A DNA stretch of 64,000 nucleotides from Streptomyces cyaneogriseus subsp. noncyanogenus (GTDB lineage Bacteria > Actinomycetota > Actinomycetes > Streptomycetales > Streptomycetaceae): positions 2,914,001-2,978,000 of the forward strand of contig NZ_CP010849.1 in NCBI RefSeq assembly GCF_000931445.1. The letters run 5' to 3'. This document shows, piece by piece, positions 1 to 8,589 of the stretch. A program made the translations under genes and the position numbers. How positions within the stretch are numbered: position 1 is the stretch's first letter; each line of letters starts with the position of its first letter. The notes under the pieces were generated by a model, which saw only the letters and a list, made by a program, of their open reading frames with translations, did no database searches and was not told the DNA's origin.

Positions 1-1152
1 ATGGAGCTCCTTGCCGGACGCGCTCCGAGCACCGGCGAGCCGGTGGCCGTCGGCGCCCCTCCCCGCTCCTGGCCGCTTCTCGACCAGTGCGGGCGCGACC
101 TCACGGCGGCCGCCCGGCAGTCCCGGCTGGATCCGGTGGTGGGGCGGGACAAGGAGATCGAACGGGTCGTCCAGATCCTCGCCCGGCGGCACCGGAACGT
201 GCCGATGCTCGTCGGCGAACCCGGGGTCGGCAAGACAGCGGTGGCGTTCGGCCTCGCGCGGAGCATCGCCGCGGGAGACGTGCCGTCGGTCCTGCAGCAC
301 CAGACCGTGCGGTCGCTGGACCTCGGTGCCCTGCTCGCCGATCCCCAGTACCGGGGCCGGGGCACGGACCTGCTGACCGAGCTCCTGGGCGAGGTCCGGT
401 CCCACGGAGATCTCGTGCTCTTCCTCGGCGGAGCGCTCAGCCCGCTGCACCTGTCCGACGGGACGACGAACGCCCTCACCCTGTTCCGCTCACTGCTCGG
501 CACCCCCGGGGTCCTCTTCGTCGGCTCCTGTACCACGCTGGAGTTCGGGCGGCGCGGGCTCGAACCGGCCATCGACCGGTCGATCCAGGCGGTTCCCGTC
601 GCCGAGCCCGCGGCCGACGATGTGCTGGAGATCCTCAAGAGCGTCCGTGGGCGCCTGGAAGAGCACCACCGGGTCTCCCTCACGGACGAGGCCCTGAAGG
701 CCGCCGCCTCCCTCGCCCGCGACCATGTCCCCGACCAGCGGCTGCCAGGCTCGGCCATCGACCTGCTGGACGAGGCGAGCGCACAGGTACGCGTCCGTGA
801 AGCCCGTACGGACGAGCAGCGGGCACACGCGGCTGTGCAGCAGTACGCCGCGCAGATCGCCGAGGTGCGGCAGGCGAAGGAAGAGGCCATCGATCAGCAG
901 GACTTCGAGCGCGCCATGACCCTTCGCGTCCGGGAAAAGGCCCTGATCGCGGAGCGCCGCCACGCCGAGCAGAGCGCGCGTGAGCCGGCGGACGACCTTC
1001 CGCTGGAGATCACCGAAGCCGACGTGGTGAACGCGCTGGCCGTCTACTCCGGCACGCACTCCCCCGAGCCGCCGCGCGCGACGCCCCGCGCCCGCCAGGT
1101 CCGGCCCGCCCAGCCCGTCGAGCACGACCCGTACGTCTGGTCCATGAGCTAG
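1..1152 (+). CDS. ClpC-like AAA protein with degenerate Walker B (5' end possibly cut by window)
   Basis: The 383-residue frame resembles the first AAA domain of ClpC/ClpA unfoldases. A Walker A loop GEPGVGKT lies at about residues 72-79, and a UVR-like helical stretch (QQDFERAMTLRVREKA) lies near 300-315. The position where ClpC has the acidic Walker B pair (LFIDE) reads LFLGG, so the catalytic acids are missing. The arginine-finger region (ERRFQ in the family) reads DRSIQ. There is no second AAA domain, and the Clp N-terminal repeat domain is absent or lies upstream of base 1. Full ClpC is about 820 residues. Because base 1 is the A of an ATG, the true start may be outside the window. It is probably a degenerate or regulatory Clp paralogue; active unfolding by this protein looks unlikely. 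Confidence 0.7.
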   Translation: MELLAGRAPSTGEPVAVGAPPRSWPLLDQCGRDLTAAARQSRLDPVVGRDKEIERVVQILARRHRNVPMLVGEPGVGKTAVAFGLARSIAAGDVPSVLQHQTVRSLDLGALLADPQYRGRGTDLLTELLGEVRSHGDLVLFLGGALSPLHLSDGTTNALTLFRSLLGTPGVLFVGSCTTLEFGRRGLEPAIDRSIQAVPVAEPAADDVLEILKSVRGRLEEHHRVSLTDEALKAAASLARDHVPDQRLPGSAIDLLDEASAQVRVREARTDEQRAHAAVQQYAAQIAEVRQAKEEAIDQQDFERAMTLRVREKALIAERRHAEQSAREPADDLPLEITEADVVNALAVYSGTHSPEPPRATPRARQVRPAQPVEHDPYVWSMS

Positions 1153-1242
1153 CCGACGCCGCCCGCGACCAAGCCGCGCGTTTCGGGCCGACCGTCATCA
1201 CGATCTGGTTTCGGCCACCCCCATCCCTCTTGCCTTCGCCTC

Positions 1243-1278
1243 TGTAATCGTTTCCAATCCTCCGTGTAATCGATTCCA
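1243..1278. promoter_or_regulatory. tandem LacI-family operators upstream of rbsR
   Basis: Two 14-bp sites, TGTAATCGTTTCCA at 1243-1256 and TGTAATCGATTCCA at 1265-1278, differ at one base and start 22 bp apart, about two helical turns. Both fit the general LacI/PurR/CcpA-type pattern TGNAANCGNTTNCA. They end just before the Shine-Dalgarno sequence of the LacI gene. The likely use is autoregulation of the whole rbs operon, relieved by ribose. Confidence 0.7.
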
Positions 1279-1297
1279 CGAGGAGGTGGAAACGGCG

Positions 1298-2332
1298 ATG
1301 GCGAGTATCAAGGACGTCGCCGCCGCGGCGGGGGTCTCCGTCGCGACGGTGTCGCGGGCCCTGAACGGTCATCCGTCGGTCAGTGCCGCCGCGCGGGCGC
1401 GGGTGCTGGCCGCCGTCGAGGAGCTGGGGTACCGGCCGAACGCCGTCGCCCGGTCGCTGCGCACCGACACCACCCGCACCCTCGGGCTGGTCATCAGCGA
1501 CGTGATGAACCCCTACTTCACCGAGCTGGCCCGGTCGGTGGAGGAGGAGGCCCGCGCGCTCGGCTACAGCGTCATCATCGGCAACGCCGACGAGCGGCCC
1601 GACCTGCAGGACCACCACGTCACGACGCTGCTGGACCGGCGGATCGACGGGCTGCTGGTCTCCCCCACCGACGGCGGCTCGCCGCGGATGCTGGAGGCCG
1701 CGCGGGCCGGGACGCCGATGGTGTTCGTGGACCGCTGGATCCCGGGCGTCGACGTGCCCGTGGTGCGGTCGGACGGGCGGGCGGCCGTGCGGGACCTCGT
1801 GGCGCACCTGCACGGGCTCGGGCACCGGCGGCTGGCGATCATCGCCGGGCCGGCGGCGACCACGACCGGGCGGGAGCGCGTGGACGCCTTCCGCGAGGCG
1901 CTCGCCGCGTTCGGGCTGGAGCTGCCCGCCGCCTACATCGGGCAGGGCGACTTCCAGGCGGCCAGCGGGCGCCGGGTCACCGAGGGCTTCCTCGACCTGC
2001 CCGAGCCGCCCGAGGTCGTCTTCGCCGCCGACAACCTGATGGCGCTCGGCGCCCTGGACGCCGTACGCGCCCGCGGGCTGCGGGTGCCCGGGGACCTCGC
2101 GCTCGCGGCCTTCGACGACATCCCCTGGTTCGTGCACACCGATCCGCCCGTCACCGCCGTCGCCCAGCCCACGGGCGAGCTGGGACGCGCCGCCGTGCGC
2201 GCCCTGGTCGACCGGATCGAGGGCCGGACGGCCGAGTCCGTCACGCTGCCCGCCCGGCTCGTCGTCCGCCGCTCGTGCGGCGAGCCGGACACCCCGCAGT
2301 CCCCCTCCCCCGTACAAAGGAGTACGACGTGA
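1298..2332 (+). CDS. rbsR: LacI-family repressor of the ribose operon
   Basis: This 344-residue LacI/GalR regulator begins MASIKDVAAAAGVSVATVSRALNG, a textbook LacI helix-turn-helix and hinge-helix. It is followed by a periplasmic-binding-protein-like sugar sensor domain with an FDDIPW motif near the C terminus. ATG 1298 is chosen because it fits the family N terminus and follows GAGGAGG at 1280-1286; the GTG at 1286 overlaps that ribosome site. The stop overlaps the GTG start of the ABC ATPase gene, so regulator and transporter are translationally coupled. Ribose is inferred as the inducer from rbsK and rbsD downstream. Confidence 0.88.
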   Translation: MASIKDVAAAAGVSVATVSRALNGHPSVSAAARARVLAAVEELGYRPNAVARSLRTDTTRTLGLVISDVMNPYFTELARSVEEEARALGYSVIIGNADERPDLQDHHVTTLLDRRIDGLLVSPTDGGSPRMLEAARAGTPMVFVDRWIPGVDVPVVRSDGRAAVRDLVAHLHGLGHRRLAIIAGPAATTTGRERVDAFREALAAFGLELPAAYIGQGDFQAASGRRVTEGFLDLPEPPEVVFAADNLMALGALDAVRARGLRVPGDLALAAFDDIPWFVHTDPPVTAVAQPTGELGRAAVRALVDRIEGRTAESVTLPARLVVRRSCGEPDTPQSPSPVQRSTT

Positions 2333-3867
2333 GCAACGCGGACGAGTTGCTGCGCATCGAGGGCATCCGCAAGACCTTCCCCGGCGTGGTCGCGCTCGAC
2401 GGCGTCGACTTCGACCTGCGCCGCGGCGAGGTCCATGTGCTGCTCGGCGAGAACGGCGCGGGCAAGAGCACGCTCATCAAGATGCTCTCCGGCGCCTACA
2501 CCCCCGACGCGGGCCGGATCCTCGCGGGCGGCGAGGAGGTGCGCATCAACGGGGCGCAGGACTCCGAGCGCCTCGGGATCGCCACCATCTACCAGGAGTT
2601 CAACCTCGTCCCCGATCTCACGGTCGCCGAGAACATCTTCCTGGGACGGCAGCCGCGCCGCTTCGGGATGATCGACCGCAAGCGGATGGAGGCCGACGCC
2701 GCCGTCCTGCTGGAGCGGGTCGGCGTGCACGTCTCCCCCCGCGCGCGGGTGCGCGAACTGGGCATCGCCCGGCTCCAGATGGTCGAGATCGCCAAGGCGC
2801 TCAGCCTGGACGCACGCGTGCTGATCATGGACGAGCCGACCGCCGTGCTCACCTCCGAGGAGGTGGAGAGGCTGTTCGCCATCGTGCGGCGGCTGCGCGC
2901 GGACGGCGTCGGGATCGTCTTCATCACCCATCACCTGGAGGAGATCGCCGCGCTCGGCGACCGCGTCACCGTCATCCGGGACGGCAGGAGCGTCGGGCAG
3001 GTCCCGGCCTCCACGCCCGAGGACGAGCTGGTACGGCTCATGGTGGGGCGGTCGATCGAGCAGCAGTACCCGCGTGAGCGGCCCGCGACCGGCACGGCGC
3101 TGCTGAAGGTCGAGGGGCTGACCCGCGACGGCGTCTTCCACGACGTCAGCTTCGAGGTGCGCGCCGGTGAGGTCGTCGGCATCGCGGGGCTGGTCGGGGC
3201 CGGCCGTACGGAGGTGGTGCGGGCCGTGTTCGGCGCCGACCCCTACGACGCGGGCAGCGTCCGGGTCGGGGACGTGCCGCTGCGGCGGCACGACGTGAAC
3301 GCCGCGATGGCGGCCGGGATCGGGCTCGTACCGGAGGACCGCAAGGGGCAGGGCCTGGTGCTGGACGCGTCCGTCGAGGAGAACCTCGGGCTGGTGACGC
3401 TGAGGTCGGCCACCCGCGCGGGCCTCGTCGACCTCAAGCGGCAGCACGCGGCCGCGGCCCGGGTCGCCGGGCAGCTCGGCGTGCGGATGGCGGGCCTCGG
3501 CCAGCACGTGCGCACGCTCTCCGGCGGCAACCAGCAGAAGGTCGTCATCGGCAAGTGGCTGCTGGCCGACACCAGGGTGCTGATCCTCGACGAGCCGACG
3601 CGCGGCATCGACGTCGGCGCCAAGGTCGAGATCTACCAGCTCGTCAACGAGCTGACCGCGCAGGGCGCCGCCGTCCTGATGATCTCCAGCGACCTGCCCG
3701 AGGTGCTCGGCATGAGCGACCGGGTGCTGGTCATGGCGCAGGGCCGGATCGCCGGTGAACTCACCGCCGAGGAGGCCACCCAGGACGCCGTGATGGCGCT
3801 CGCCCTCACCACCCCCACCAGCAGCACGGACCACAGCAACGGAACGGAGGCCCCCGGTGGCCACTGA
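2329..3867 (+). CDS. rbsA: ribose ABC transporter, duplicated ATPase
   Basis: The 512-residue protein has two ABC ATPase halves, as in RbsA/MglA/XylG. The first half has Walker A GENGAGKST (residues 40-48) and a DEPTAVL Walker B. The second has the usual degenerate P-loop GLVGAGRT, an LSGGNQQK signature and LDEPTRGID. Length matches the family (about 500). GTG 2329 is the start; it overlaps the rbsR stop by 4 bases, and the gene in turn overlaps the permease start at 3857 by 11 bases. It powers uptake through the fused permease/binding protein that follows. Confidence 0.92.
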   Translation: MSNADELLRIEGIRKTFPGVVALDGVDFDLRRGEVHVLLGENGAGKSTLIKMLSGAYTPDAGRILAGGEEVRINGAQDSERLGIATIYQEFNLVPDLTVAENIFLGRQPRRFGMIDRKRMEADAAVLLERVGVHVSPRARVRELGIARLQMVEIAKALSLDARVLIMDEPTAVLTSEEVERLFAIVRRLRADGVGIVFITHHLEEIAALGDRVTVIRDGRSVGQVPASTPEDELVRLMVGRSIEQQYPRERPATGTALLKVEGLTRDGVFHDVSFEVRAGEVVGIAGLVGAGRTEVVRAVFGADPYDAGSVRVGDVPLRRHDVNAAMAAGIGLVPEDRKGQGLVLDASVEENLGLVTLRSATRAGLVDLKRQHAAAARVAGQLGVRMAGLGQHVRTLSGGNQQKVVIGKWLLADTRVLILDEPTRGIDVGAKVEIYQLVNELTAQGAAVLMISSDLPEVLGMSDRVLVMAQGRIAGELTAEEATQDAVMALALTTPTSSTDHSNGTEAPGGH

Positions 3868-5806
3868 CACCCTCAAGAGCAGGCCGGGCGCCTCCGGCGG
3901 GCTGCGCCGCCTGCTGCTCGACAACGGCGCGCTGACCGCGCTCGTCGTCCTCGTCATCGCCATGTCGGCGCTGTCCGGTGACTTCCTGACCGCCGACAAC
4001 CTGCTCAACGTCGGCGTCCAGGCCGCCGTGACCGCGATCCTCGCCTTCGGTGTCACCTTCGTGATCGTCTCCGCGGGGATCGACCTGTCGGTCGGGTCGG
4101 TCGCCGCCCTGTCGGCCACCGTGCTGGCGTGGAGCGCCACCGAGGCCGGGGTCCCGGTCGCCCTCGCCGTCGTCCTCGCGGTCGTGACGGGCGTCGCGTG
4201 CGGCCTGGTGAACGGTTTCCTCGTCTCCTACGGCAAGCTGCCGCCGTTCATCGCGACGCTGGCCATGCTGTCGGTGGGCCGCGGTCTGTCGCTGGTGATC
4301 TCGCAGGGCTCGCCCATCGCGTTCCCCGACTCCGTCTCGCACCTCGGCGACACGCTCGGCGGCTGGCTGCCGGTGCCGGTGCTGGTGATGGTCGTCATGG
4401 GGCTGATCACGGCCCTGGTGCTGGGCCGGACGTACATCGGCCGCTCCATGTACGCGATCGGCGGCAACGAGGAGGCGGCCCGGCTGTCCGGGCTGCGGGT
4501 CAAGCGGCAGAAGCTCGCCATCTACGCGCTGTCGGGGCTGTTCGCCGCCGCCGCGGGCATCGTGCTCGCCGCCCGGCTGTCCTCCGCGCAGCCGCAGGCC
4601 GCGCAGGGCTACGAGCTGGACGCGATCGCCGCCGTCGTCATCGGCGGCGCCTCGCTGGCGGGCGGCACCGGCAAGGCGTCGGGCACGCTGATCGGCGCGC
4701 TGATCCTGGCGGTGCTGCGCAACGGCCTCAACCTGCTGTCCGTCTCCGCGTTCTGGCAGCAGGTCGTCATCGGTGTGGTGATCGCGCTGGCGGTACTGCT
4801 GGACACGGTGCGCCGCAAGGCCGGGGCGACGCCGGTCGCGGCCGGCACCGCGCAGGGCGGCAAGGGCAGGCAGGCGGCGACGTACGTCCTGGCGGCCGTG
4901 GTCGCGGTCGCGGTCGCGGTCGTCGGCGCCACGTCCCTGCTGCACGGCGGGGACTCCACGGGCAAGGAGCGGAAGGTCGGGCTGTCGCTGTCGACGCTGA
5001 ACAACCCGTTCTTCGTGCAGATCCGGGCCGGTGCCGAGCAGGAGGCCGAGAAGCGGGGCGTCGACCTGACCGTCACCGACGCGCAGAACGACGCCTCGCA
5101 GCAGGCCAACCAGCTCCAGAACTTCACCAGCGAGGGCCTCGGCGCGATCGTCGTCAACCCGGTGGACTCCGACGCCGCCGGTCCCGCGGTGCGGTCGGCC
5201 AACAAGGCGGACATCCCCGTCATCGCCGTGGACCGCGGCGTCGGCAAGGCGGACACCGCCGCGCTGGTCGCCTCCGACAACGTCGAGGGCGGGCGGCTGG
5301 GCGCCAGGGCGCTGGCCGAGAAGCTCGGCGGCAAGGGCACCATCGTGATCCTCCAGGGCCAGGCCGGCACCTCCGCCAGCCGCGAGCGCGGCGCCGGGTT
5401 CGCCGAGGGCCTCAGGGCCTACCCGGGCATCAAGGTGGTCGCCAAGCAGCCCGCCGACTTCGACCGCACCAAGGGGCTGGACGTGATGACCAACCTGCTC
5501 CAGGCCCACCCGGACATCGACGGCGTCTTCGCCGAGAACGACGAGATGGCCCTCGGCGCGATCAAGGCGCTCGGCGCCAAGGCCGGCCGGTCGGTCCAGG
5601 TCGTCGGTTTCGACGGCACCCCGGACGGGCTGAAGGCGGTCGAGGCGGGCACGCTCTACGCCTCCGTGGCGCAGGTGCCGAAGGAGCTGGGCAGGATCGC
5701 CGTGGACAACGCGCTGCGCGCCGCCGACGGCAAGCGGGTCGAGGAGTTGGTGAAGGTGCCGGTGAAGGTGGTCACCAAGGAGAACGTGGCCGGATTCGGC
5801 GGCTGA
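3857..5806 (+). CDS. ribose permease fused to ribose-binding protein
   Basis: One 649-residue chain contains two parts that are separate genes in E. coli. Residues about 20-325 are a multi-spanning RbsC-type permease, with the conserved segment IGGNEEAARLSGLRV. After a further membrane segment (about 335-362, AVVAVAVAVVGAT), residues about 370-649 are an RbsB-type type I solute-binding domain starting near LSLSTLNNPFFVQI and including GFDGTPDG. The binding domain would therefore be tethered outside the membrane by the last helix. No stop or frameshift separates the halves. GTG 3857 is the start. Similar fused annotations are known in streptomycetes, so it is a stable architecture and not an assembly error. 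Confidence 0.88.
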   Translation: MATDTLKSRPGASGGLRRLLLDNGALTALVVLVIAMSALSGDFLTADNLLNVGVQAAVTAILAFGVTFVIVSAGIDLSVGSVAALSATVLAWSATEAGVPVALAVVLAVVTGVACGLVNGFLVSYGKLPPFIATLAMLSVGRGLSLVISQGSPIAFPDSVSHLGDTLGGWLPVPVLVMVVMGLITALVLGRTYIGRSMYAIGGNEEAARLSGLRVKRQKLAIYALSGLFAAAAGIVLAARLSSAQPQAAQGYELDAIAAVVIGGASLAGGTGKASGTLIGALILAVLRNGLNLLSVSAFWQQVVIGVVIALAVLLDTVRRKAGATPVAAGTAQGGKGRQAATYVLAAVVAVAVAVVGATSLLHGGDSTGKERKVGLSLSTLNNPFFVQIRAGAEQEAEKRGVDLTVTDAQNDASQQANQLQNFTSEGLGAIVVNPVDSDAAGPAVRSANKADIPVIAVDRGVGKADTAALVASDNVEGGRLGARALAEKLGGKGTIVILQGQAGTSASRERGAGFAEGLRAYPGIKVVAKQPADFDRTKGLDVMTNLLQAHPDIDGVFAENDEMALGAIKALGAKAGRSVQVVGFDGTPDGLKAVEAGTLYASVAQVPKELGRIAVDNALRAADGKRVEELVKVPVKVVTKENVAGFGG

Positions 5807-5863
5807 CGGCGACGCGTGGGCGCCGCCCGCCGGGACGGACTCGAGGATGCGGGGAGAGGGTTC

Positions 5864-6805
5864 ATGAACGACTACGACCTCCTGGTCGTGGGGTCGGCCA
5901 ACGCCGACCTGGTGATCGGCGTCGAACGGCGGCCGGGTCCGGGCGAGACGGTGCTCGGCTCGGACCTGGCCGTCCACCCGGGCGGCAAGGGCGCCAACCA
6001 GGCGGTCGCCGCCGCCCGGCTCGGTGCCCGTACGGCCCTGCTGGCCCGGGTCGGCGCCGACGACCACGGGCGGCTGCTGCTGGAGTCGCAGCGGGCGGCC
6101 GGTGTGGACACGGTGGGCGTCCTGGTGGGCGAGGACCCGACCGGTGTCGCGCTGATCACGGTGGACCCCTCCGGGGACAACAGCATCGTGGTCTCGCCGG
6201 GCGCCAACGCACGGCTCGGCCCCGAGGACGTCCGCGCGGCCGGCAGCCTCCTGCACGCCTCCCGGGTGGTCTCGGCGCAACTGGAGATCCCGCTGGAGAC
6301 GGTCGTGGAGGTGGTACGGAACCTGCCGCCGGGCAGCCGCTTCGTCCTCAACCCGTCGCCGCCGCGCCCCCTGCCGGGCGAGGTGCTGGCCGCCTGCGAT
6401 CCGCTGATCGTCAACGAGCACGAGGCCCGGGTGATCCTCGGCGACGCCTGTGTGAGCGGGGAGCCGGCGGACTGGGCGCGGATCCTGCTGGCCAAGGGGC
6501 CCCGCTCGGTGGTGGTGACCCTGGGCGACCAGGGCGCGCTGGTGGCCTCGTCCGAGGGCATCTCGCGGGTCCCGTCCGTGCGGGTGGACGCCGTCGACAC
6601 GACGGGCGCGGGGGACGCGTTCACCGCGGCGCTGGCGTGGCGGCTCGGCACCGGCTGGGATCTGGTCCGGGCGGCGGCGTACGCGGCCCGGGTCGGCGCG
6701 GCGGCCGTCACCAGGCCGGGGGCGCAGGCGTCGTATCCGACGGCGGCCGAGGTGGACGCCCTGGACGGCGGGCGCCCGGGGGACGCGGCGGAGGGGGCGC
6801 GGTGA
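5864..6805 (+). CDS. rbsK: ribokinase
   Basis: This 313-residue PfkB-family kinase phosphorylates ribose to ribose 5-phosphate in the cytoplasm. The N-terminal substrate motif GGKGANQAVAAARLG (about residues 40-54) and the C-terminal catalytic/anion-hole motif DTTGAGDAF (about 244-252) are intact, and the length is normal. ATG 5864 follows GGGGAGAGG. The upstream in-frame GTG/ATG codons would add residues without a ribosome site. The stop overlaps the start of rbsD. Confidence 0.92.
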   Translation: MNDYDLLVVGSANADLVIGVERRPGPGETVLGSDLAVHPGGKGANQAVAAARLGARTALLARVGADDHGRLLLESQRAAGVDTVGVLVGEDPTGVALITVDPSGDNSIVVSPGANARLGPEDVRAAGSLLHASRVVSAQLEIPLETVVEVVRNLPPGSRFVLNPSPPRPLPGEVLAACDPLIVNEHEARVILGDACVSGEPADWARILLAKGPRSVVVTLGDQGALVASSEGISRVPSVRVDAVDTTGAGDAFTAALAWRLGTGWDLVRAAAYAARVGAAAVTRPGAQASYPTAAEVDALDGGRPGDAAEGAR

Positions 6806-7191
6806 AGAAGGGCGGGATCCTCAACCGCCACCTGTCCGGCGCGCTGGCCGAACTGGGCCACGGGGACGGGGTGCTGGTGTGCGACGCGGGCATGCCCGTC
6901 CCGGACGGCCCGCGCGTGGTGGACCTGGCGTTCCGGGCCGGCGTCCCGTCCTTCGCCGAGGTGCTGGACGGGCTGCTGGCCGAGCTGGTGGTGGAGGGCG
7001 CGACGGCGGCCGCGGAGGTACGGGAGGCCAACCCCGGTGCGGCGGCGCTGCTCGGCGGGCTCTTCCCCGCCCTCCGGCTGGTCCCGCACGAGCGGCTGAA
7101 GGAGCTGTCCCGCGGGGCCCGCCTCGTGGTACGGACCGGCGAGGCCCGGCCGTACGCGAACGTCCTGCTGCGGTGCGGGGTCTTCTTCTGA
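6802..7191 (+). CDS. rbsD: D-ribose pyranase
   Basis: This 129-residue RbsD/FucU-family mutarotase interconverts pyran and furan forms of ribose so that RbsK can use the sugar. The N terminus KKGGILNRHLSGALAELGHGD and the C-terminal ARPYANVLLRCGV are characteristic, including the catalytic His of the LGHGD segment. GTG 6802 overlaps the rbsK stop (GTGA), so it is the last coupled gene of the operon, directly followed by a strong hairpin. Confidence 0.92.
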   Translation: MKKGGILNRHLSGALAELGHGDGVLVCDAGMPVPDGPRVVDLAFRAGVPSFAEVLDGLLAELVVEGATAAAEVREANPGAAALLGGLFPALRLVPHERLKELSRGARLVVRTGEARPYANVLLRCGVFF

Positions 7192-7203
7192 CCCCGGGTA
7201 CTT

Positions 7204-7237
7204 CGGGAGGGCCCGGTCCGCCGACCGGGCCCTCCCG
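7204..7237 (+). terminator. hairpin terminator of the rbs operon
   Basis: A perfect 15-bp stem (7204-7218 with 7223-7237) and 4-base loop starts 13 bases after the rbsD stop. There is no T-run, as is common for terminators in high-GC actinobacteria. Confidence 0.8.
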
Positions 7238-7877
7238 GGTCTCCCCCTCCGTCAGAAGCCCCTTTCCCCGGTTTTCCCCCCCAGGGCCCCCGACGGGGCG
7301 TTCTGATGCCCTGTACGACCCGCCGGGGGCGGGAACGGTTGCACAGGTGCCCGAGATTTTTCTCCCCGGGCCCGGGCCGGCCGTTCGAGCGGCCGGCCGG
7401 CCGCTCGGCCTTCCGGCCGCCGGTGCCTGCCCGACCTCTCCTCGGGCCTTCGCAACTGCTCACTTGGTGAACGAGGGCGACCGTTCTCCGGCGCATGTCA
7501 CCCCGCTGCCCGCCCGGAGCGAGAAGAACTGCGGCCACTGGTGACAGATGTACGGACTTTGACGGAGAACCCGTCCCCCCGGACGGTGTGATTTTCGCGA
7601 CTTTCGAGGCGGGAACTGGCACGCCGTCACTTCTTGAACATCCGCAACAGCGCAGGCAGTTGTCTTGATCGCCACAACCGTGGCATCTCGGTCGGCCGGT
7701 ACGGCACGCGGTGCCGTTCGAGCGCCGTGCCGATCACCCACGGGAGTGGCTCGCGCACGCCGTGGTTGCCGTTGCGCCCGGTACTGTATTGCGCTACCAC
7801 CGCTCCCCGGAAGGTTCGCGACGCGCCGTGAGCGTCTCGCGAGGTTCACGAACGTGGACCAGAAAGGGGGCGGCCCG
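7238..7877. other. 640-bp intergenic region
   Basis: No reading frame here has convincing codon bias or a ribosome site. The stretch from about 7440 to 7800 is less GC-rich than its surroundings and probably holds the promoter of the 39-residue gene at 7878. No clear -10/-35 pair with correct spacing could be fixed by eye. Confidence 0.4.
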
Positions 7878-7997
7878 ATGGCTGCACAGCCGGAGGGGCA
7901 CCAGAACACCAAGGCGGACCGGTTCTACAACCGGGTCCGCTGGCTCGGACCGATCGTCGCGATCTACAAGATCCTGCGGGAGTTCCTGAGCCACTGA
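7878..7997 (+). CDS. 39-residue hypothetical protein
   Basis: ATG 7878 lies 7 bases after the ribosome site AAAGGGGG (7863-7870). The product is hydrophilic for the first 20 residues, then carries the amphipathic or weakly hydrophobic segment WLGPIVAIYKILREFLSH. It could associate with a membrane, but no family was recognised. A hairpin follows the stop within 10 bases, which supports a real transcription unit. Function is unknown. Confidence 0.5.
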   Translation: MAAQPEGHQNTKADRFYNRVRWLGPIVAIYKILREFLSH

Positions 7998-8005
7998 CGG
8001 GAAGA

Positions 8006-8027
8006 GCCCCGACCTGACGGCCGGGGC
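8006..8027 (+). terminator. short hairpin after the 39-residue gene
   Basis: GCCCCG at 8006-8011 pairs with CGGGGC at 8022-8027. It lies 9 bases downstream of the small gene's stop. Confidence 0.5.
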
Positions 8028-8537
8028 CCGCCCGTTCTGGTGCTGCCGAGGGCCTCATCTCTCCAGCTTCCCGGCATCGGAGATGGGGCTCTCGTTCTGT
8101 CCGCGGTGATCACGTGACCAGGCCGGAAAGGCCGTGTTCACGCGACTCCCGTACGGGCAGCCTCCATCTTGCCTTGCCGGGAAGGCCGTTAGCGAGACCT
8201 GCCCACGGGTTGAGCCGGGCAGCGGATATCTGTTTCCGCTGTGGAATCGAGCATTCGACCTGCTAGTAAGCGTTCCGGCCAGGTCGGCGTGACACACACC
8301 ACAATCAGAGGGTGACGTACGGCACAGCAGTCCGTGACGGTCCGGTCGCGCCACATGTCCCGAACGCCCCGATCTACTGATCCGTAAGCCGAGGCTCCGC
8401 ACAGCGGCCGGGCATCGTACAACACGGCACCGACAACGCCGTCGCCGTGCGGCTCCGCCGCACCGCCGCCCGGCCGGGAGGAGGCGGGCCGCACACACCG
8501 CCGCCGCCCGGCCGGGAGCGGACGCGGGCCGCGCGCA
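8028..8537. other. intergenic region with no recognised gene
   Basis: About 510 bases with stop-rich frames and irregular third-position composition. The stretch 8210-8420 is relatively AT-rich for this genome. Nothing definable was seen. Confidence 0.4.
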
Positions 8538-8557
8538 CCGGCCGCAAAGGCGGCCGG
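8538..8557 (-). terminator. hairpin downstream of the sugar catabolic operon
   Basis: CCGGCCGC (8538-8545) pairs perfectly with GCGGCCGG (8550-8557) around a 4-base loop, 33 bases beyond the minus-strand stop at 8590. Confidence 0.55.
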
Positions 8558-8589
8558 CCCCGGGCCCGGCGCGGGAGCGGCCGCCGCCG

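Noticed and set aside
8055..8498. 147-residue minus-strand frame in the intergenic region
   Set aside because: Arg/Cys-rich composition, no codon bias and no ribosome site indicate a chance frame.
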